In this document: piece after piece, positions 44,257 through 53,511 of the stretch | How positions within the stretch are numbered: the stretch's first letter is position 1 | Layout of the letters: every line of letters begins with the position of its first letter | Assembly (NCBI GenBank): GCA_035650475.1 | Contig: DASRHP010000004.1 | Span: forward strand, 1 to 64,000 | Length of the DNA stretch: 64,000 nucleotides | Reading direction: 5' to 3' | Origin: Candidatus Binataceae bacterium | GTDB lineage: Bacteria > Desulfobacterota > Binatia > Binatales > Binataceae | Position numbers and translations under genes: made by a program | Notes under the pieces: generated by a model | What the model was told of the DNA's origin: nothing | What the model saw: only the letters and a program-made list of their open reading frames with translations | Databases searched by the model: none

Positions 44257-45632
44257 CGTTCAAATACCCGTTTGATCGTCACGCGGTCGGCCACCGGCAC
44301 CGAGGCGCGTTCGAAAGGCTCGTCAGGATACTGGCTCGCGTTGAGCTTGCTCTTGACCCGGGCGGGCACGTAGGCCGGCGCCGAGTCGCTGAAACCCTCA
44401 TCCGAGGGTTGGGCTTCGATCGGAATCTTGAAGGTGTCGTTGCCCAGCGGCGGCTTGTCGGCGTCGCCGAACAGATGGTCGGGGTCGGTCCCCGAGCCAT
44501 GGTTGGCTCCACCGCCGCCGTTGGGCCCAGCATCGGCGAGCCGGGTCTGGTCTTGCGACGGATGCTGGGCCGAGGGCGCGTCGTTGGCGCCGGGCTCGTC
44601 GCCGTTAAGCCCCTTGAGAGCGGCCAGGCCGCTGAGGTCGGGCATCCCCGGATTCGGCGCGCCGTTGGAGGGCTGGCTCGGACCCGCCGACTGGCTGTCA
44701 CCGGCGCCCTGGCCTGAGCCATTCTCCTGGCCCTGCTGCGATTGCTTCTGCCGGCGCTCCGCAGTCTGCTCGCCGGGACTGCCCGCCGGGGCGGCGGCGT
44801 CGTTGCCCCTCTTGTCGGTGATCTTGAGCCGTGCGGGCGATCGCACGGGAGGCTTGCCGCCGGTCAGCTTGTTCTGGAGCGCGCTGGCGACGTCGCGTGC
44901 GTCGGCCATCAGGCGCGAGGCCGGGCCGTTGTGCTGCGCGCTGCTTTGCGCCTTGGCCAGCTTATCGGCGAGTTTCTTAAGCGTTGCGGGGTCGGCGTCG
45001 ATCTGGGCGCTCTGGGCAGCCGAAGGATCGGCGGGGCGGATGTCGAGGTCTCCGAGATCGATCGCGGCCTCGCCGGGAACGGCCTTCTGGTTCGCGCTCA
45101 GCCGCGCTTTGCGCGCGCCCAAGGCGAAGTGAAAGACCAGCGCGGCGAGCGCGGCGGAGGCGAGCGCCGAGTACAGCCATCGCGAGATCGGTCGCGGCTG
45201 AACCCTCGACGGCGCGAACTCCTCGCGCAGCGCCAGCGTATCCTCGACCAGATACGGCCACAGCGCCGAGCGCTGCCCGCCGCGCGCCGCGCCGACCATC
45301 GTGGTCAGCCGGCCCTTGAGCGCCGCACGCTCGTCGGCGATGCGCGCCGCGCGCTCCTCGCTGGCGTGCATCCGCCAGGCTGCGCGCACGCTGTTCGCCA
45401 CGCCGATCACCGCGGCCACCGCGGCAATCAGCGCGAGTGTCAGGAAAGTGAGGGCGCCTACGAGAAACGCCGCCGCCACCGCCAGCGCGGCGGCGCACAG
45501 GACGAACGTCAGGGCGCCGAACAACCCATGCTGAAGGGCCAGCGCGTTCAGCCGGAGCCGGATCGAAGCTATCTGGCCCAGGATGAGCCGAAACTTCTCC
45601 TCGCCCTGCGGTTCTTCCGCTCGGTACGGCAT
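44253..45632 (-). CDS. Membrane protein with long disordered tail (MoxR operon)
   Basis: The 459-residue protein has two hydrophobic N-terminal segments near residues 38-85 and one near 150-170, then a long Ser/Gly/Gln/Pro-rich tail (G-Q-E-N-G-S-G-Q-G-A-G-D, S-Q-P-S-N-G-A-P-N-P-G) to the C-terminus. No catalytic domain is visible. It is the first gene of the operon, and stop and MoxR start overlap by 4 bases. It resembles the uncharacterised membrane proteins that accompany MoxR-DUF58-BatA sets. Confidence 0.7.
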
Positions 45633-45765
45633 TGAGGGACCCGCCTCGCGCCCTGCACAGACCGGCGAAGACGTATTGACAACAATAATTTAGCCCTCCG
45701 AGGAGCGCAACTTCAAATCCGGTTTACGGAGCGCGCAGTCAGGCACCGGGAAGCATGCGGTTGCT

Positions 45766-46539
45766 TCAGAACAACCATCCGGCGGTGCCCTTGAAGAAGC
45801 GGCCGCGCTGCTGGCTGGTCAGTCCAATGCCGAAGCCGAAGTTGAGCTCGAGCCGTGGAATGAGATGCAGGTTGACGGCGGGCACCAGGAATTGTTGCTG
45901 TTCGGAGAGCCGCGGTAGATCGGCGAGCGGTCCCAAATCGCCGTAGTACTCCAGCGCTGGCTCCAGCCAGTCATTGACCGCGTAGCTTAGCTGCCCCGCG
46001 GGCTCCAGGCCGAGCCCCTGATGCGTGCCGGGCCCGCTGAACTGTTTGCCGAAGGTGAAGTTGCCGACGATAAACCAGCGTCCGATCCGTGCTTGCGCGA
46101 TCGGCATCACCTCCAGCGTCAGCGGATCGTCCACTGCGTCGCGGCGCATGTAATCGAACTCGACATTGACCCCGAATGCGACCGGCCACGACTCGGTGAA
46201 TGGCACGCCGAAATGGACCTTGGTGCGTCCGCCGGCGTATTCGTAAATGCCGCGGTCCAGCCGCGCCGTGCACAGGTACTGGCCGACTTCCAGCCACGGC
46301 AGCAGGCCGTAGGTCAGCTCCAGCGTGTTGTGAATCTGATACAGCGGTAGGTTCTGTTTGGACTCCGCGCCGGTTGCCGAACTTACATTGGAGCTGTGCA
46401 GCTCAAGCCACCAGCGGCCCTCCGGCGTGGTGTCGACGGTATAGATCTGGAGCTCGTAAAAGTCGGTCGCGCCCGCGTCCGGACGCCACAAGCAAAACAG
46501 CGCGGCGAGCACACCGACCACCAGCTTCGCGAGTCTCAT
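45766..46539 (-). CDS. Outer-membrane beta-barrel protein, function unknown
   Basis: A 257-residue protein with a signal peptide (R-L-A-K-L-V-V-G-V-L-A-A-L-F-C), alternating hydrophobic strands such as W-W-L-E-L-H-S and Y-A-V-N-D-W-L-E-P-A-L-E-Y-Y, and a terminal aromatic (G-W-L-F) typical of outer-membrane barrels inserted by BAM. GAGG seven bases before the ATG supports the start. It follows the dehydrogenase gene by 44 bases on the same strand. Confidence 0.75.
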   Translation of the reverse strand: MRLAKLVVGVLAALFCLWRPDAGATDFYELQIYTVDTTPEGRWWLELHSSNVSSATGAESKQNLPLYQIHNTLELTYGLLPWLEVGQYLCTARLDRGIYEYAGGRTKVHFGVPFTESWPVAFGVNVEFDYMRRDAVDDPLTLEVMPIAQARIGRWFIVGNFTFGKQFSGPGTHQGLGLEPAGQLSYAVNDWLEPALEYYGDLGPLADLPRLSEQQQFLVPAVNLHLIPRLELNFGFGIGLTSQQRGRFFKGTAGWLF

Positions 46540-46583
46540 CGAAAATCCTCGCGCCGCACATTCGTCCGCCCGGCTACGGCGTG

Positions 46584-47483
46584 TCAGCCGCGCTGATGAC
46601 CGAGGCCGGCGTCGTCGAGCACGCTCAGCGCGAGCGCCGACCAATCCATATCCTCACGTCCCTTGGCGAGGCTCGTCAGGATCCGATCGCGCACCAGGCT
46701 CGCCGTCGGCAACGCCATCGTCACCTCGGCCGCCGTGCGCAGCGCCAACTCGACATCCTTCAGCCCGAGCGGCATGCGGAATCCCACCGGGGTAAAGCGC
46801 TTCTCCGCCACCGCCTTGCCGTAGCCGAGGTAGATCGGGCAGGCGAAGAGAGTTTTGGCGAGCATCTCGGCGACCGCGACGCGATCGACGCCCTGCTTCT
46901 CGGCCATCGCGAACGCTTCGGCCATCGCCTCGAGGTTTGCCGCGATGAGAAAGTTGCCGCATAGCTTGGCGACGTTCGCGGCCCCCGGGTCCTCGCCGAA
47001 GTCGAAGATCGCCTGACCCATCGCTTCGAGCAGCGGCCGCACCGTCGCCTTGTACGCCGCCGGTCCGGAGGTCGCGATCCACAGCCGCTTCGCCCTTGCC
47101 GCGTCGGGGCGGCCGAACACCGGCGCGGCGACATAGACGCCGCCGCAGACGGCGTGATGCTGCGCCAGGCGGCGCGCGGTCGCCGGCGCGACCGTGCTCA
47201 TCGAGATATGAATTCCACCGCGTCCCAGCCGCTCGGCAAGCCCGCCCGCGCCAGCGGTGACGCTTTCCAGCGCGGCGTCGTCGGCGACCATCGTGATCGC
47301 AATTCCGCCCGGCGCAGCAACGTCGCCCGCCCTCTCGACGCGCGCCGCGCCTTGCGCTACCAGCGCATCGGTCTTAGCGGCGGTGCGGTTATAGACGCGA
47401 AGCTTGTATCCCGCAGTGAGCAGATTGGCCGCCATCGGCGCACCCATCGCGCCCAGCCCGACGAATCCGATTTCCTGGTTCAT
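46584..47483 (-). CDS. NAD(P)-dependent 3-hydroxyacid dehydrogenase (6-phosphogluconate dehydrogenase-like)
   Basis: A 299-residue beta-hydroxyacid dehydrogenase with I-G-F-V-G-L-G-A-M-G-A-P-M-A at the N-terminus, the substrate-binding H-I-S-M-S-T-V-A-P-A and the catalytic lysine in V-A-K-L-C-G-N-F-L. Members reduce or oxidise 3-hydroxyisobutyrate, tartronate semialdehyde or similar acids. The start is the ATG of M-N-Q-E-I-G; the frame upstream is shadow. Substrate is not determined. Confidence 0.88.
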   Translation of the reverse strand: MNQEIGFVGLGAMGAPMAANLLTAGYKLRVYNRTAAKTDALVAQGAARVERAGDVAAPGGIAITMVADDAALESVTAGAGGLAERLGRGGIHISMSTVAPATARRLAQHHAVCGGVYVAAPVFGRPDAARAKRLWIATSGPAAYKATVRPLLEAMGQAIFDFGEDPGAANVAKLCGNFLIAANLEAMAEAFAMAEKQGVDRVAVAEMLAKTLFACPIYLGYGKAVAEKRFTPVGFRMPLGLKDVELALRTAAEVTMALPTASLVRDRILTSLAKGREDMDWSALALSVLDDAGLGHQRG

Positions 47484-47550
47484 GTGCGCGGTCCTCGTTG
47501 GTTGAGAGAGAAGAAGTCCGTCGCGCCGCCGTGATGCGGGAGCGTTCGAC

Positions 47551-48276
47551 TCAGCGCGCGCGCGCCACGTCGATTCGAGGGCACAGATGCTCGACCGGAC
47601 ATCGCGAGCACCACGGCGAGACAGGTTGGCAGATGGTCTGACCGAAGGCCACCAGCAGACTGTTGTATTCGATCCAATAGCGGCGCGGCAGCGCGGCTCG
47701 CAGCGCCGTTTCACTCTGCTCGGGGGTCCGCGTCCTGATAAGGCCCCATCGGTTGGATATCCGATGGACGTGGATATCGACGCAGATTCCGGGCTTGCCG
47801 TAGGCCTGGGTGACGACCAGGTTGGCAGTTTTGCGCCCGACCCCTTTGAGGGTCACCAGCGCCTCGATGGTGTCCGGTACGCGCCTGTTGAAACGCTCCA
47901 GCAGCTGGCGGCATATCCCGACGATAACCGCGGCCTTGGTGCGGTAGAAGCCGACCGGATAGATCAGTCGCTCGATCGCGCGCTCGCCCAGCGCCAGCAT
48001 TGCCTGCGGCGTATCGGCGCGGGCGAACAGCCGCGGCGCGGCCTCGGCGGTGGTTTCGTCCCTGGTCCTGAGGCTTAAGATGCACCCGATGAGCGTGCGG
48101 AAGGGGTCGCCGCGCTCGGCCGCCTCCAGCGCGATGACCGGCGCGCGCCATCCCTTTGCCTCCCGGCGCAGGATACGAATTGCGCGGCCGACCGTGGCGC
48201 GGGTCAGCGGCGGCGGCGTGGGGCGGGTGCGTGGATGGGGCGGCAGGTTGCGCACCCAGTTGCGGTCGGGCAACAT
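47551..48276 (-). CDS. nth: Endonuclease III-like DNA glycosylase/AP lyase
   Basis: A 241-residue base-excision-repair enzyme. The helix-hairpin-helix motif L-K-G-V-G-R-K-T-A-N carries the catalytic lysine and G-I-C-V-D-I-H-V-H-R the aspartate. The four cluster cysteines are C-Q-P-V-S-P-W-C-S-R-C-P-V-E-H-L-C (spacing Cx6Cx2Cx5C), as in EndoIII. The N-terminus is slightly extended with basic residues. It probably removes oxidised pyrimidines. Confidence 0.93.
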   Translation of the reverse strand: MLPDRNWVRNLPPHPRTRPTPPPLTRATVGRAIRILRREAKGWRAPVIALEAAERGDPFRTLIGCILSLRTRDETTAEAAPRLFARADTPQAMLALGERAIERLIYPVGFYRTKAAVIVGICRQLLERFNRRVPDTIEALVTLKGVGRKTANLVVTQAYGKPGICVDIHVHRISNRWGLIRTRTPEQSETALRAALPRRYWIEYNSLLVAFGQTICQPVSPWCSRCPVEHLCPRIDVARAR

Positions 48277-48411
48277 CGCGGGCGGATTTCTAGCACGTCC
48301 GCCGCGTCGCGATGAAACCGCGCGGGCGGTTTGACGCTTGCGTCGTTAGGGCATATTTTCGCTCACGCCGGTGCCGCCGGGCGCCCAACGCAATCATCGG
48401 GAGGCTTCGCG

Positions 48412-49386
48412 ATGGACCTGGGCAAGGACCTTCTGCTCGACATGTACCGCTCGATGCAGCGGATTCGGCAGTTCGAGTCGCGCGTGCGCGACCTGGCGCT
48501 CGCCAACGAGCTGCCCGGCTTCGTTCACGTCTCGATCGGCGAGGAAGCCAGCGCGACCGGCGTGTGCGCGGCGCTGCGCAAGACCGACCGCATCACCTCG
48601 ACCCATCGCGGCCACGGCCATCTCATCGCCAAGGGCGGCAAGCTGGCGCAGATGATGGCCGAGCTGTACGGCAAGCGCGAGGGCTACTGCAAAGGCAAGG
48701 GCGGTTCGATGCACATCGTGGACTTCTCGCTCGGCATTCTCGGCGCCAACGGCATCGTCGGCGCTGGACTGCCGATCTCGGTCGGCTCCGCGCTGGCGGC
48801 GCAGATCGCCGGGCGCGACGACGTAACCGCCTGCTTCTTCGGCGATGGCGCCTCCAACGAGGGCACCTTCCACGAATCGCTCAACCTCGCCGCGATCTGG
48901 AAGCTGCCGGTGGTCTTCGTCTGCGAGAACAACGGTTTCGGCGAATTCACCCCGATGGCGACCGTGACCTCGGTCAAGGACATCGCGACGCGCGCGCAAG
49001 CCTATGCGATCCCGGGCTATATCGTGGACGGCAACGACGTGCTCGAAGTTTACCGCTACGCGAGCGAAGCGGTTGCGCGGGCGCGCGCGGGCGAGGGTCC
49101 GACGCTGCTCGAATGCAAGACCTACCGATGGGAGGGGCACGTCGTCGGCGAGCAGGCATTCCTTGGCCCCAACGGCTACCGCGAGGAGGCCGAAATCGAG
49201 CAGTGGAAGAAGAGGTGCCCGATCATGCGCTTCGAGCAGTTCATGCTCGAAGGCGGCAAGCTGAGCCGCGGCGAACTGGACCGGATCACAGCCGAAACCC
49301 AACGCGAGCTGGAGGAGGCCGTTGAGTTCGCGCGCAAGGCCGCGCTGCCCGATCCCGCCGAGGTGACGGACGACGTGTTCGCCTGA
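48412..49386 (+). CDS. 2-oxoacid/acetoin dehydrogenase E1 component, alpha subunit
   Basis: This 324-residue TPP enzyme subunit decarboxylates a 2-oxoacid or acetoin with the E1 beta subunit. It has S-T-H-R-G-H-G-H-L-I-A, K-G-G-S-M-H and the TPP-binding G-D-G-A-S-N-E-G-T-F-H-E-S-L-N. It is close to acetoin dehydrogenase/pyruvate dehydrogenase E1 alpha from actinobacteria and proteobacteria. The ATG is preceded by GGGAGG; the frame upstream of it is not coding. Gene order is E1alpha, E1beta, E2. Confidence 0.92.
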   Translation: MDLGKDLLLDMYRSMQRIRQFESRVRDLALANELPGFVHVSIGEEASATGVCAALRKTDRITSTHRGHGHLIAKGGKLAQMMAELYGKREGYCKGKGGSMHIVDFSLGILGANGIVGAGLPISVGSALAAQIAGRDDVTACFFGDGASNEGTFHESLNLAAIWKLPVVFVCENNGFGEFTPMATVTSVKDIATRAQAYAIPGYIVDGNDVLEVYRYASEAVARARAGEGPTLLECKTYRWEGHVVGEQAFLGPNGYREEAEIEQWKKRCPIMRFEQFMLEGGKLSRGELDRITAETQRELEEAVEFARKAALPDPAEVTDDVFA

Positions 49387-49464
49387 GGCGCGCACCGGGA
49401 CTCCGCACGCACGCAGCTCAGGCGCCGAGAGCGACACAGCCCACGCCCGCAGAGGTGTACGACG

Positions 49465-50436
49465 ATGGCCCAGGTGAGCTACATCCAGGCAATCAATCAG
49501 GCGCTCGACGAGGAGATGGCGCGCGATCCACTGACCTTCGTGATGGGCGAAGACGTGGTGCTGGCGGCCTTTGGCGCCACGCGCGGACTGTTCAAAAAGT
49601 ACGGACCTAACCGCGTGCGCAATACGCCGATCGCCGAGGCCGGCTTCGTCGGCGCGGCGGTGGGCGCGGCGATGGCGGGGACGCGGCCGATCTGCGAAGT
49701 CGAGTTCGCGAGCTTCTTCTACTGCGCGATGGACCAGGTCTGTAACCAGGCCGCCAAGCTGCGCTACATGTCGGGCGGCCAGGCGCGGCTGCCAATCACC
49801 TTCCGCTGCGTGTACGGCGCGGCCGGCGGTGCCGCGGCCCAGCACTCGGAAACCGTCTACGCGCAGTTCCTCAGTGTGCCCGGGCTTAAGCTCGCGATGC
49901 CCTCGTCGCCCTCCGACGCGAAGGGCATGCTCAAGAGCGCGATCCGCGACGACAATCCGGTGATTGTTTTCGAGCACCTCGCGCTTGGGCGCTTGCGCGA
50001 GGAAATCCCGGCGGGCGACCACCTGGTGCCGCTCGGCAAGGCCGCGATCAAGCGCCCCGGCGACAACGTGACTCTGATCGCGATCGGGGCGATGGTCCCC
50101 AAGGCGCTCAAGGTGGCGGAGAAGCTTGCCGCCGACGGCGTCAGCGTCGAGGTCATCGATCCGCGCACGCTCATTCCGCTCGACGAGGACGCGATTCTCA
50201 CTTCGATCGGAAAGACCAATCGGGTGGTGATTGCCGACGAAGGGCATCTGCGCGGCGGCGCGGCCGCCGATCTGGTGGCGCTGATAGTTGAAAAGGGTTT
50301 CGACCTGCTCGACGCGCCGCCCAAGCGGGTCACCGCGCTCGACGTTCCAATTCCGTTCAGTCCGCCGCTGGAAAAGGCCGCGCTGCCCGACGAGGCGCGC
50401 ATCGAGGCTGCCGTGCGCGAACTGGCCGGGCATTGA
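49465..50436 (+). CDS. 2-oxoacid/acetoin dehydrogenase E1 component, beta subunit
   Basis: The 323-residue partner of the preceding gene. Motifs include Q-A-L-D-E-E-M, P-I-A-E-A-G-F-V-G-A-A-V-G-A-A, and the C-terminal transketolase region V-E-V-I-D-P-R-T-L-I-P-L-D-E-D-A. Together with the alpha subunit it forms the TPP-binding active site. The glutamate for TPP activation is in I-C-E-V-E-F-A. Confidence 0.93.
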   Translation: MAQVSYIQAINQALDEEMARDPLTFVMGEDVVLAAFGATRGLFKKYGPNRVRNTPIAEAGFVGAAVGAAMAGTRPICEVEFASFFYCAMDQVCNQAAKLRYMSGGQARLPITFRCVYGAAGGAAAQHSETVYAQFLSVPGLKLAMPSSPSDAKGMLKSAIRDDNPVIVFEHLALGRLREEIPAGDHLVPLGKAAIKRPGDNVTLIAIGAMVPKALKVAEKLAADGVSVEVIDPRTLIPLDEDAILTSIGKTNRVVIADEGHLRGGAAADLVALIVEKGFDLLDAPPKRVTALDVPIPFSPPLEKAALPDEARIEAAVRELAGH

Positions 50437-50556
50437 GCGGTTGCCGTCCGCTTGGATCATCAAAGAGGCCGATGCTGAAAATTCCACTGCTTTGCGCAGA
50501 GCGTCCGCCGAATCGGCGGCGCCCGATGGCGCGTCGCTGCGCACAAGTGAGCACCG

Positions 50557-51804
50557 ATGGCCGTTGAAGTGATCATGCCCAAGTTCGGGCTGACGATGCA
50601 CGAAGGCACGATCCAGCGCTACTTCAAGGCGCCGGGCGATCAGGTGCGGGCCGGCGAGCCGGTGTACGAAGTCGAAACCGAGAAGGTGCTCTACGAGGTC
50701 GAGGCGCCTGCCGGCGGCACGCTCGCCGCGGTGCTGTTCGCGGAGGGCGCCACGGTGGAGTGCGGCACGGTGGTCGCGGTGATTGCCGAACCGAACGAGG
50801 ACATTCGCGCGGTGGCGGCGCGCTACGCGGATGGCGCGCCGGCGTCCACTCCCGCCGACAACGCGGCGGCGCCCAGCGCCGCCGCGCCTGCGCCGTCGGA
50901 GGACGGCGGCGGGCGACGTGCAGCTAGCCCGGTCGCGCGCAAGCTCGCCGCTGAGCTCGGTGTCGAGCTTGCGGGCGTCGTCGGCACCGGCCCCGGCGGG
51001 CGGATAACGCGCGAGGACGTGGAGCGCGCGGCGACTGCCGCGCGCTCCACGTCCACCGCGGCGGCGGCACCCGCGCGCGCCGGCGCGCCCGCGCAGCAGC
51101 CGGCTGGGACGGCCGGCGCGCCGGCCGTCCCAGCCAAGCCGACCGTGCGCACGCTCCCGATGCGCGGGATGCGCAAGACCATCGCCGAGCGTATGACGCA
51201 GAGTCTGCGCGAGAGCGCCCAGCTCACCATCACCACCGAGGCCGACGTGAGCGCGGCGGTCGAGCTGCGCGAGCGGCTGGTGCGCCAGTTCGACTGCACC
51301 TACACGGACATGCTCATCCAGGCCGCCGCCCGAGCGCTAAGACGCCATCCGCGGATGAACGCGCGCCTGGCCGAGGACGCGATTGTCATTCTGTCCGAGG
51401 TGAACATCGGGATGGCGGTGGCATTGGAGGACGGCTTGATCGTGCCGGTGGTGAAAGAGGCCGACCGCAGGGAACTGCGTGAGATTGCCGGCGCCACACG
51501 CGAGCTCGGCGAGCGGGCGCGCGGCGGCAAACTGCGCCTGGAGGACGTGAGCGGCGCGACTTTCACGATCACCAACCTCGGCACCTACGGCGTCGACGCC
51601 TTTACCCCGATTATCAATCCGGGCGAGACCGGCATCCTCGGCGTCGGCCGCATCGTCGAGAAGCCGGTCATCCATCGCGGCGAGATCGCGCGGCGCTCGA
51701 TGATGACGCTGAGTCTGACCTTCGACCATCGAATCATCGACGGGGCGCCCGCCGCACAATTCCTCCAAAGCGTGATCGAAATCCTCAACTTCGGCGAGCG
51801 CTAG
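50557..51804 (+). CDS. Dihydrolipoamide acyltransferase (E2) component
   Basis: A 415-residue E2 subunit. The N-terminal lipoyl domain (residues ~2-78) has the lipoylated lysine in V-E-T-E-K-V-L-Y-E-V. A proline/alanine-rich linker carries the peripheral subunit-binding domain A-R-K-L-A-A-E-L-G-V-E-L. The C-terminal catalytic domain has F-D-H-R-I-I-D-G-A-P, with the active His and Asp. The E3 dihydrolipoamide dehydrogenase is not in this window. Confidence 0.93.
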   Translation: MAVEVIMPKFGLTMHEGTIQRYFKAPGDQVRAGEPVYEVETEKVLYEVEAPAGGTLAAVLFAEGATVECGTVVAVIAEPNEDIRAVAARYADGAPASTPADNAAAPSAAAPAPSEDGGGRRAASPVARKLAAELGVELAGVVGTGPGGRITREDVERAATAARSTSTAAAAPARAGAPAQQPAGTAGAPAVPAKPTVRTLPMRGMRKTIAERMTQSLRESAQLTITTEADVSAAVELRERLVRQFDCTYTDMLIQAAARALRRHPRMNARLAEDAIVILSEVNIGMAVALEDGLIVPVVKEADRRELREIAGATRELGERARGGKLRLEDVSGATFTITNLGTYGVDAFTPIINPGETGILGVGRIVEKPVIHRGEIARRSMMTLSLTFDHRIIDGAPAAQFLQSVIEILNFGER

Positions 51805-51874
51805 CGCCACCGCCTGCGCGCAGGTGAGAGCGATCGAATCCGACCATCACGGCTATTTCATTCGCACGCCGCGG

Positions 51875-53500
51875 ATGCCCACACGCGCGGATCTTGGCCG
51901 CGCGGGTGCGACGTTGGCTACGTTCGTGCTCGCGGTCTGCGTGACAATTGCGGCCGCGGCGGCCACCGCGGCGCCGTCACCGTCGCCGTCGGCCGAGCGA
52001 GCACAGCAGCACGCGCAGCCGGCGCAGACGTCTGCACCGGCGCCCGCCCAGCGGACTGTGCCGCCGGCATCCGTCTCCATCGACCCGTCGCACAAGGCCG
52101 CACGGCCGGAGCCGCCAGCGCCGCCAGAGAAGCCCGCACCGCCGGGCAAGGGCGTGGCCGGCGCCCGGACGCCGACCCCTCAACCGATCAACTGGGAGAA
52201 GCTGACCCAGGAAGCCGCCGTGCTGCTCTCGCGCTACATCCGGATCGATACCACCAACCCGCCCGGCAACGAGCTGAGCGCGGCGCGGATGCTTCGCGAG
52301 AAGTTCCTCGCCGACGGAATTCCGGCCACGGTATGGGAACCGGCGCCGGGGCGCGGCGTGGTAGCGGCGCGCCTGCGCGGAATCGGCAAGGACACTAAGG
52401 CGATAGTGCTGCTCAGTCACATGGACGTGGTTCCCGCCGATCCCAAGCAGTGGAGGGTCCCGCCGTTTTCGGGCGAGGTAAAGGACGGCGAGATCTGGGG
52501 GCGCGGCGCGATCGACGACAAGGGGCCGAGCGTAATCGAGCTGATGGCGATGCTGGCGATCAAGCGCTCCGGCATTCTGCTCAACCGCGACATCCTGTTC
52601 GTCGCCACCGGCGACGAGGAAGAGGGCGGGCGCAACGGCGCGGGATGGTTCGTCGAGCACCAGAAGAAAATCTACGCGGACGCCGGCTATCTGCTCAACG
52701 AAGGCGGCGGGATCACGCTATCGCCGGGGGGCCATCGCTTTTACGCGGTTTCGATCGCGGAGAAGACGCCGATGTGGATTCGGCTGACCGCCCAGGGACA
52801 GGCCGGACACGCCGCAGTGCCGCCCGACGCCACCGCGCTGACTCATCTGGTCGCCGCACTCGAGCGGCTCATCGCGTACCGCCCGCCGATACGCATCATC
52901 AATCCGGTGAGCGATTACTTTCGTGCGATCGCAAAGCTCGACGGCGGGCCGCACGAATTCAACAACCTCGTGCTTTCGCTCCGCAAGCACGCGTGGCGGC
53001 GCGACTTTCTGGCCAACGCACGCTACAACGCAATGGTCCGCGACACCATCGCACCTACGGTGCTTGGCGCGAGCGACAAGACCAACGTGATCTCGGCCAC
53101 CGCGTGGGCCGAGGTCGACTGCCGCCTGCTGCCGGGTGAGGACCCCGCCGGGTTTCTCGACAAGATCCAACGCGTGATCAACGACGACACCATCAAGGTT
53201 GACGTGCTGCTCAATTTTCCGGCGGTGTCTTCGCCGCGCCGCTCGATCCTGATGAACGCGATTGATTCGGTCGCATGGCGCGACAACCGCACGACCGTGG
53301 TGCCCACGATGATCGCAGGCTTTACTGACAGCCACTATTTTCGCGCCCAGCACGTCATCTCCTACGGTTTCATCCCGATCGAACTGACTGCGGCGCAGGA
53401 GCGCACCGTGCACGGCGTCAACGAGCGCATCGAGGTCAAACAGCTGGGCGACGGGATCCGGCGCATGGTTGAATTGCTGCGCTTTGTAGGCGGAAGCTGA
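51875..53500 (+). CDS. M20-family metallopeptidase, exported
   Basis: A 541-residue exocytoplasmic peptidase: signal peptide near the N-terminus (R-A-G-A-T-L-A-T-F-V-L-A-V), a Pro/Ala/Ser-rich linker of ~80 residues, and an M20 domain with L-L-S-H-M-D-V-V-P, W-G-R-G-A-I-D-D-K-G and G-D-E-E-E-G-G (zinc ligands and catalytic glutamate). It is like the M20/M25/M40 carboxypeptidase and deacylase group. The GTG 17 codons upstream of the chosen ATG is the alternative start. Confidence 0.88.
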   Translation: MPTRADLGRAGATLATFVLAVCVTIAAAAATAAPSPSPSAERAQQHAQPAQTSAPAPAQRTVPPASVSIDPSHKAARPEPPAPPEKPAPPGKGVAGARTPTPQPINWEKLTQEAAVLLSRYIRIDTTNPPGNELSAARMLREKFLADGIPATVWEPAPGRGVVAARLRGIGKDTKAIVLLSHMDVVPADPKQWRVPPFSGEVKDGEIWGRGAIDDKGPSVIELMAMLAIKRSGILLNRDILFVATGDEEEGGRNGAGWFVEHQKKIYADAGYLLNEGGGITLSPGGHRFYAVSIAEKTPMWIRLTAQGQAGHAAVPPDATALTHLVAALERLIAYRPPIRIINPVSDYFRAIAKLDGGPHEFNNLVLSLRKHAWRRDFLANARYNAMVRDTIAPTVLGASDKTNVISATAWAEVDCRLLPGEDPAGFLDKIQRVINDDTIKVDVLLNFPAVSSPRRSILMNAIDSVAWRDNRTTVVPTMIAGFTDSHYFRAQHVISYGFIPIELTAAQERTVHGVNERIEVKQLGDGIRRMVELLRFVGGS

Positions 53501-53511
53501 GGGCAGAGGCC

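Noticed and set aside
48394-50601. Long minus-strand open frame opposite the E1alpha/E1beta genes
   Set aside because: It lies entirely opposite real genes with catalytic motifs and arises from the high-GC codon pattern; it shows no domain of its own.
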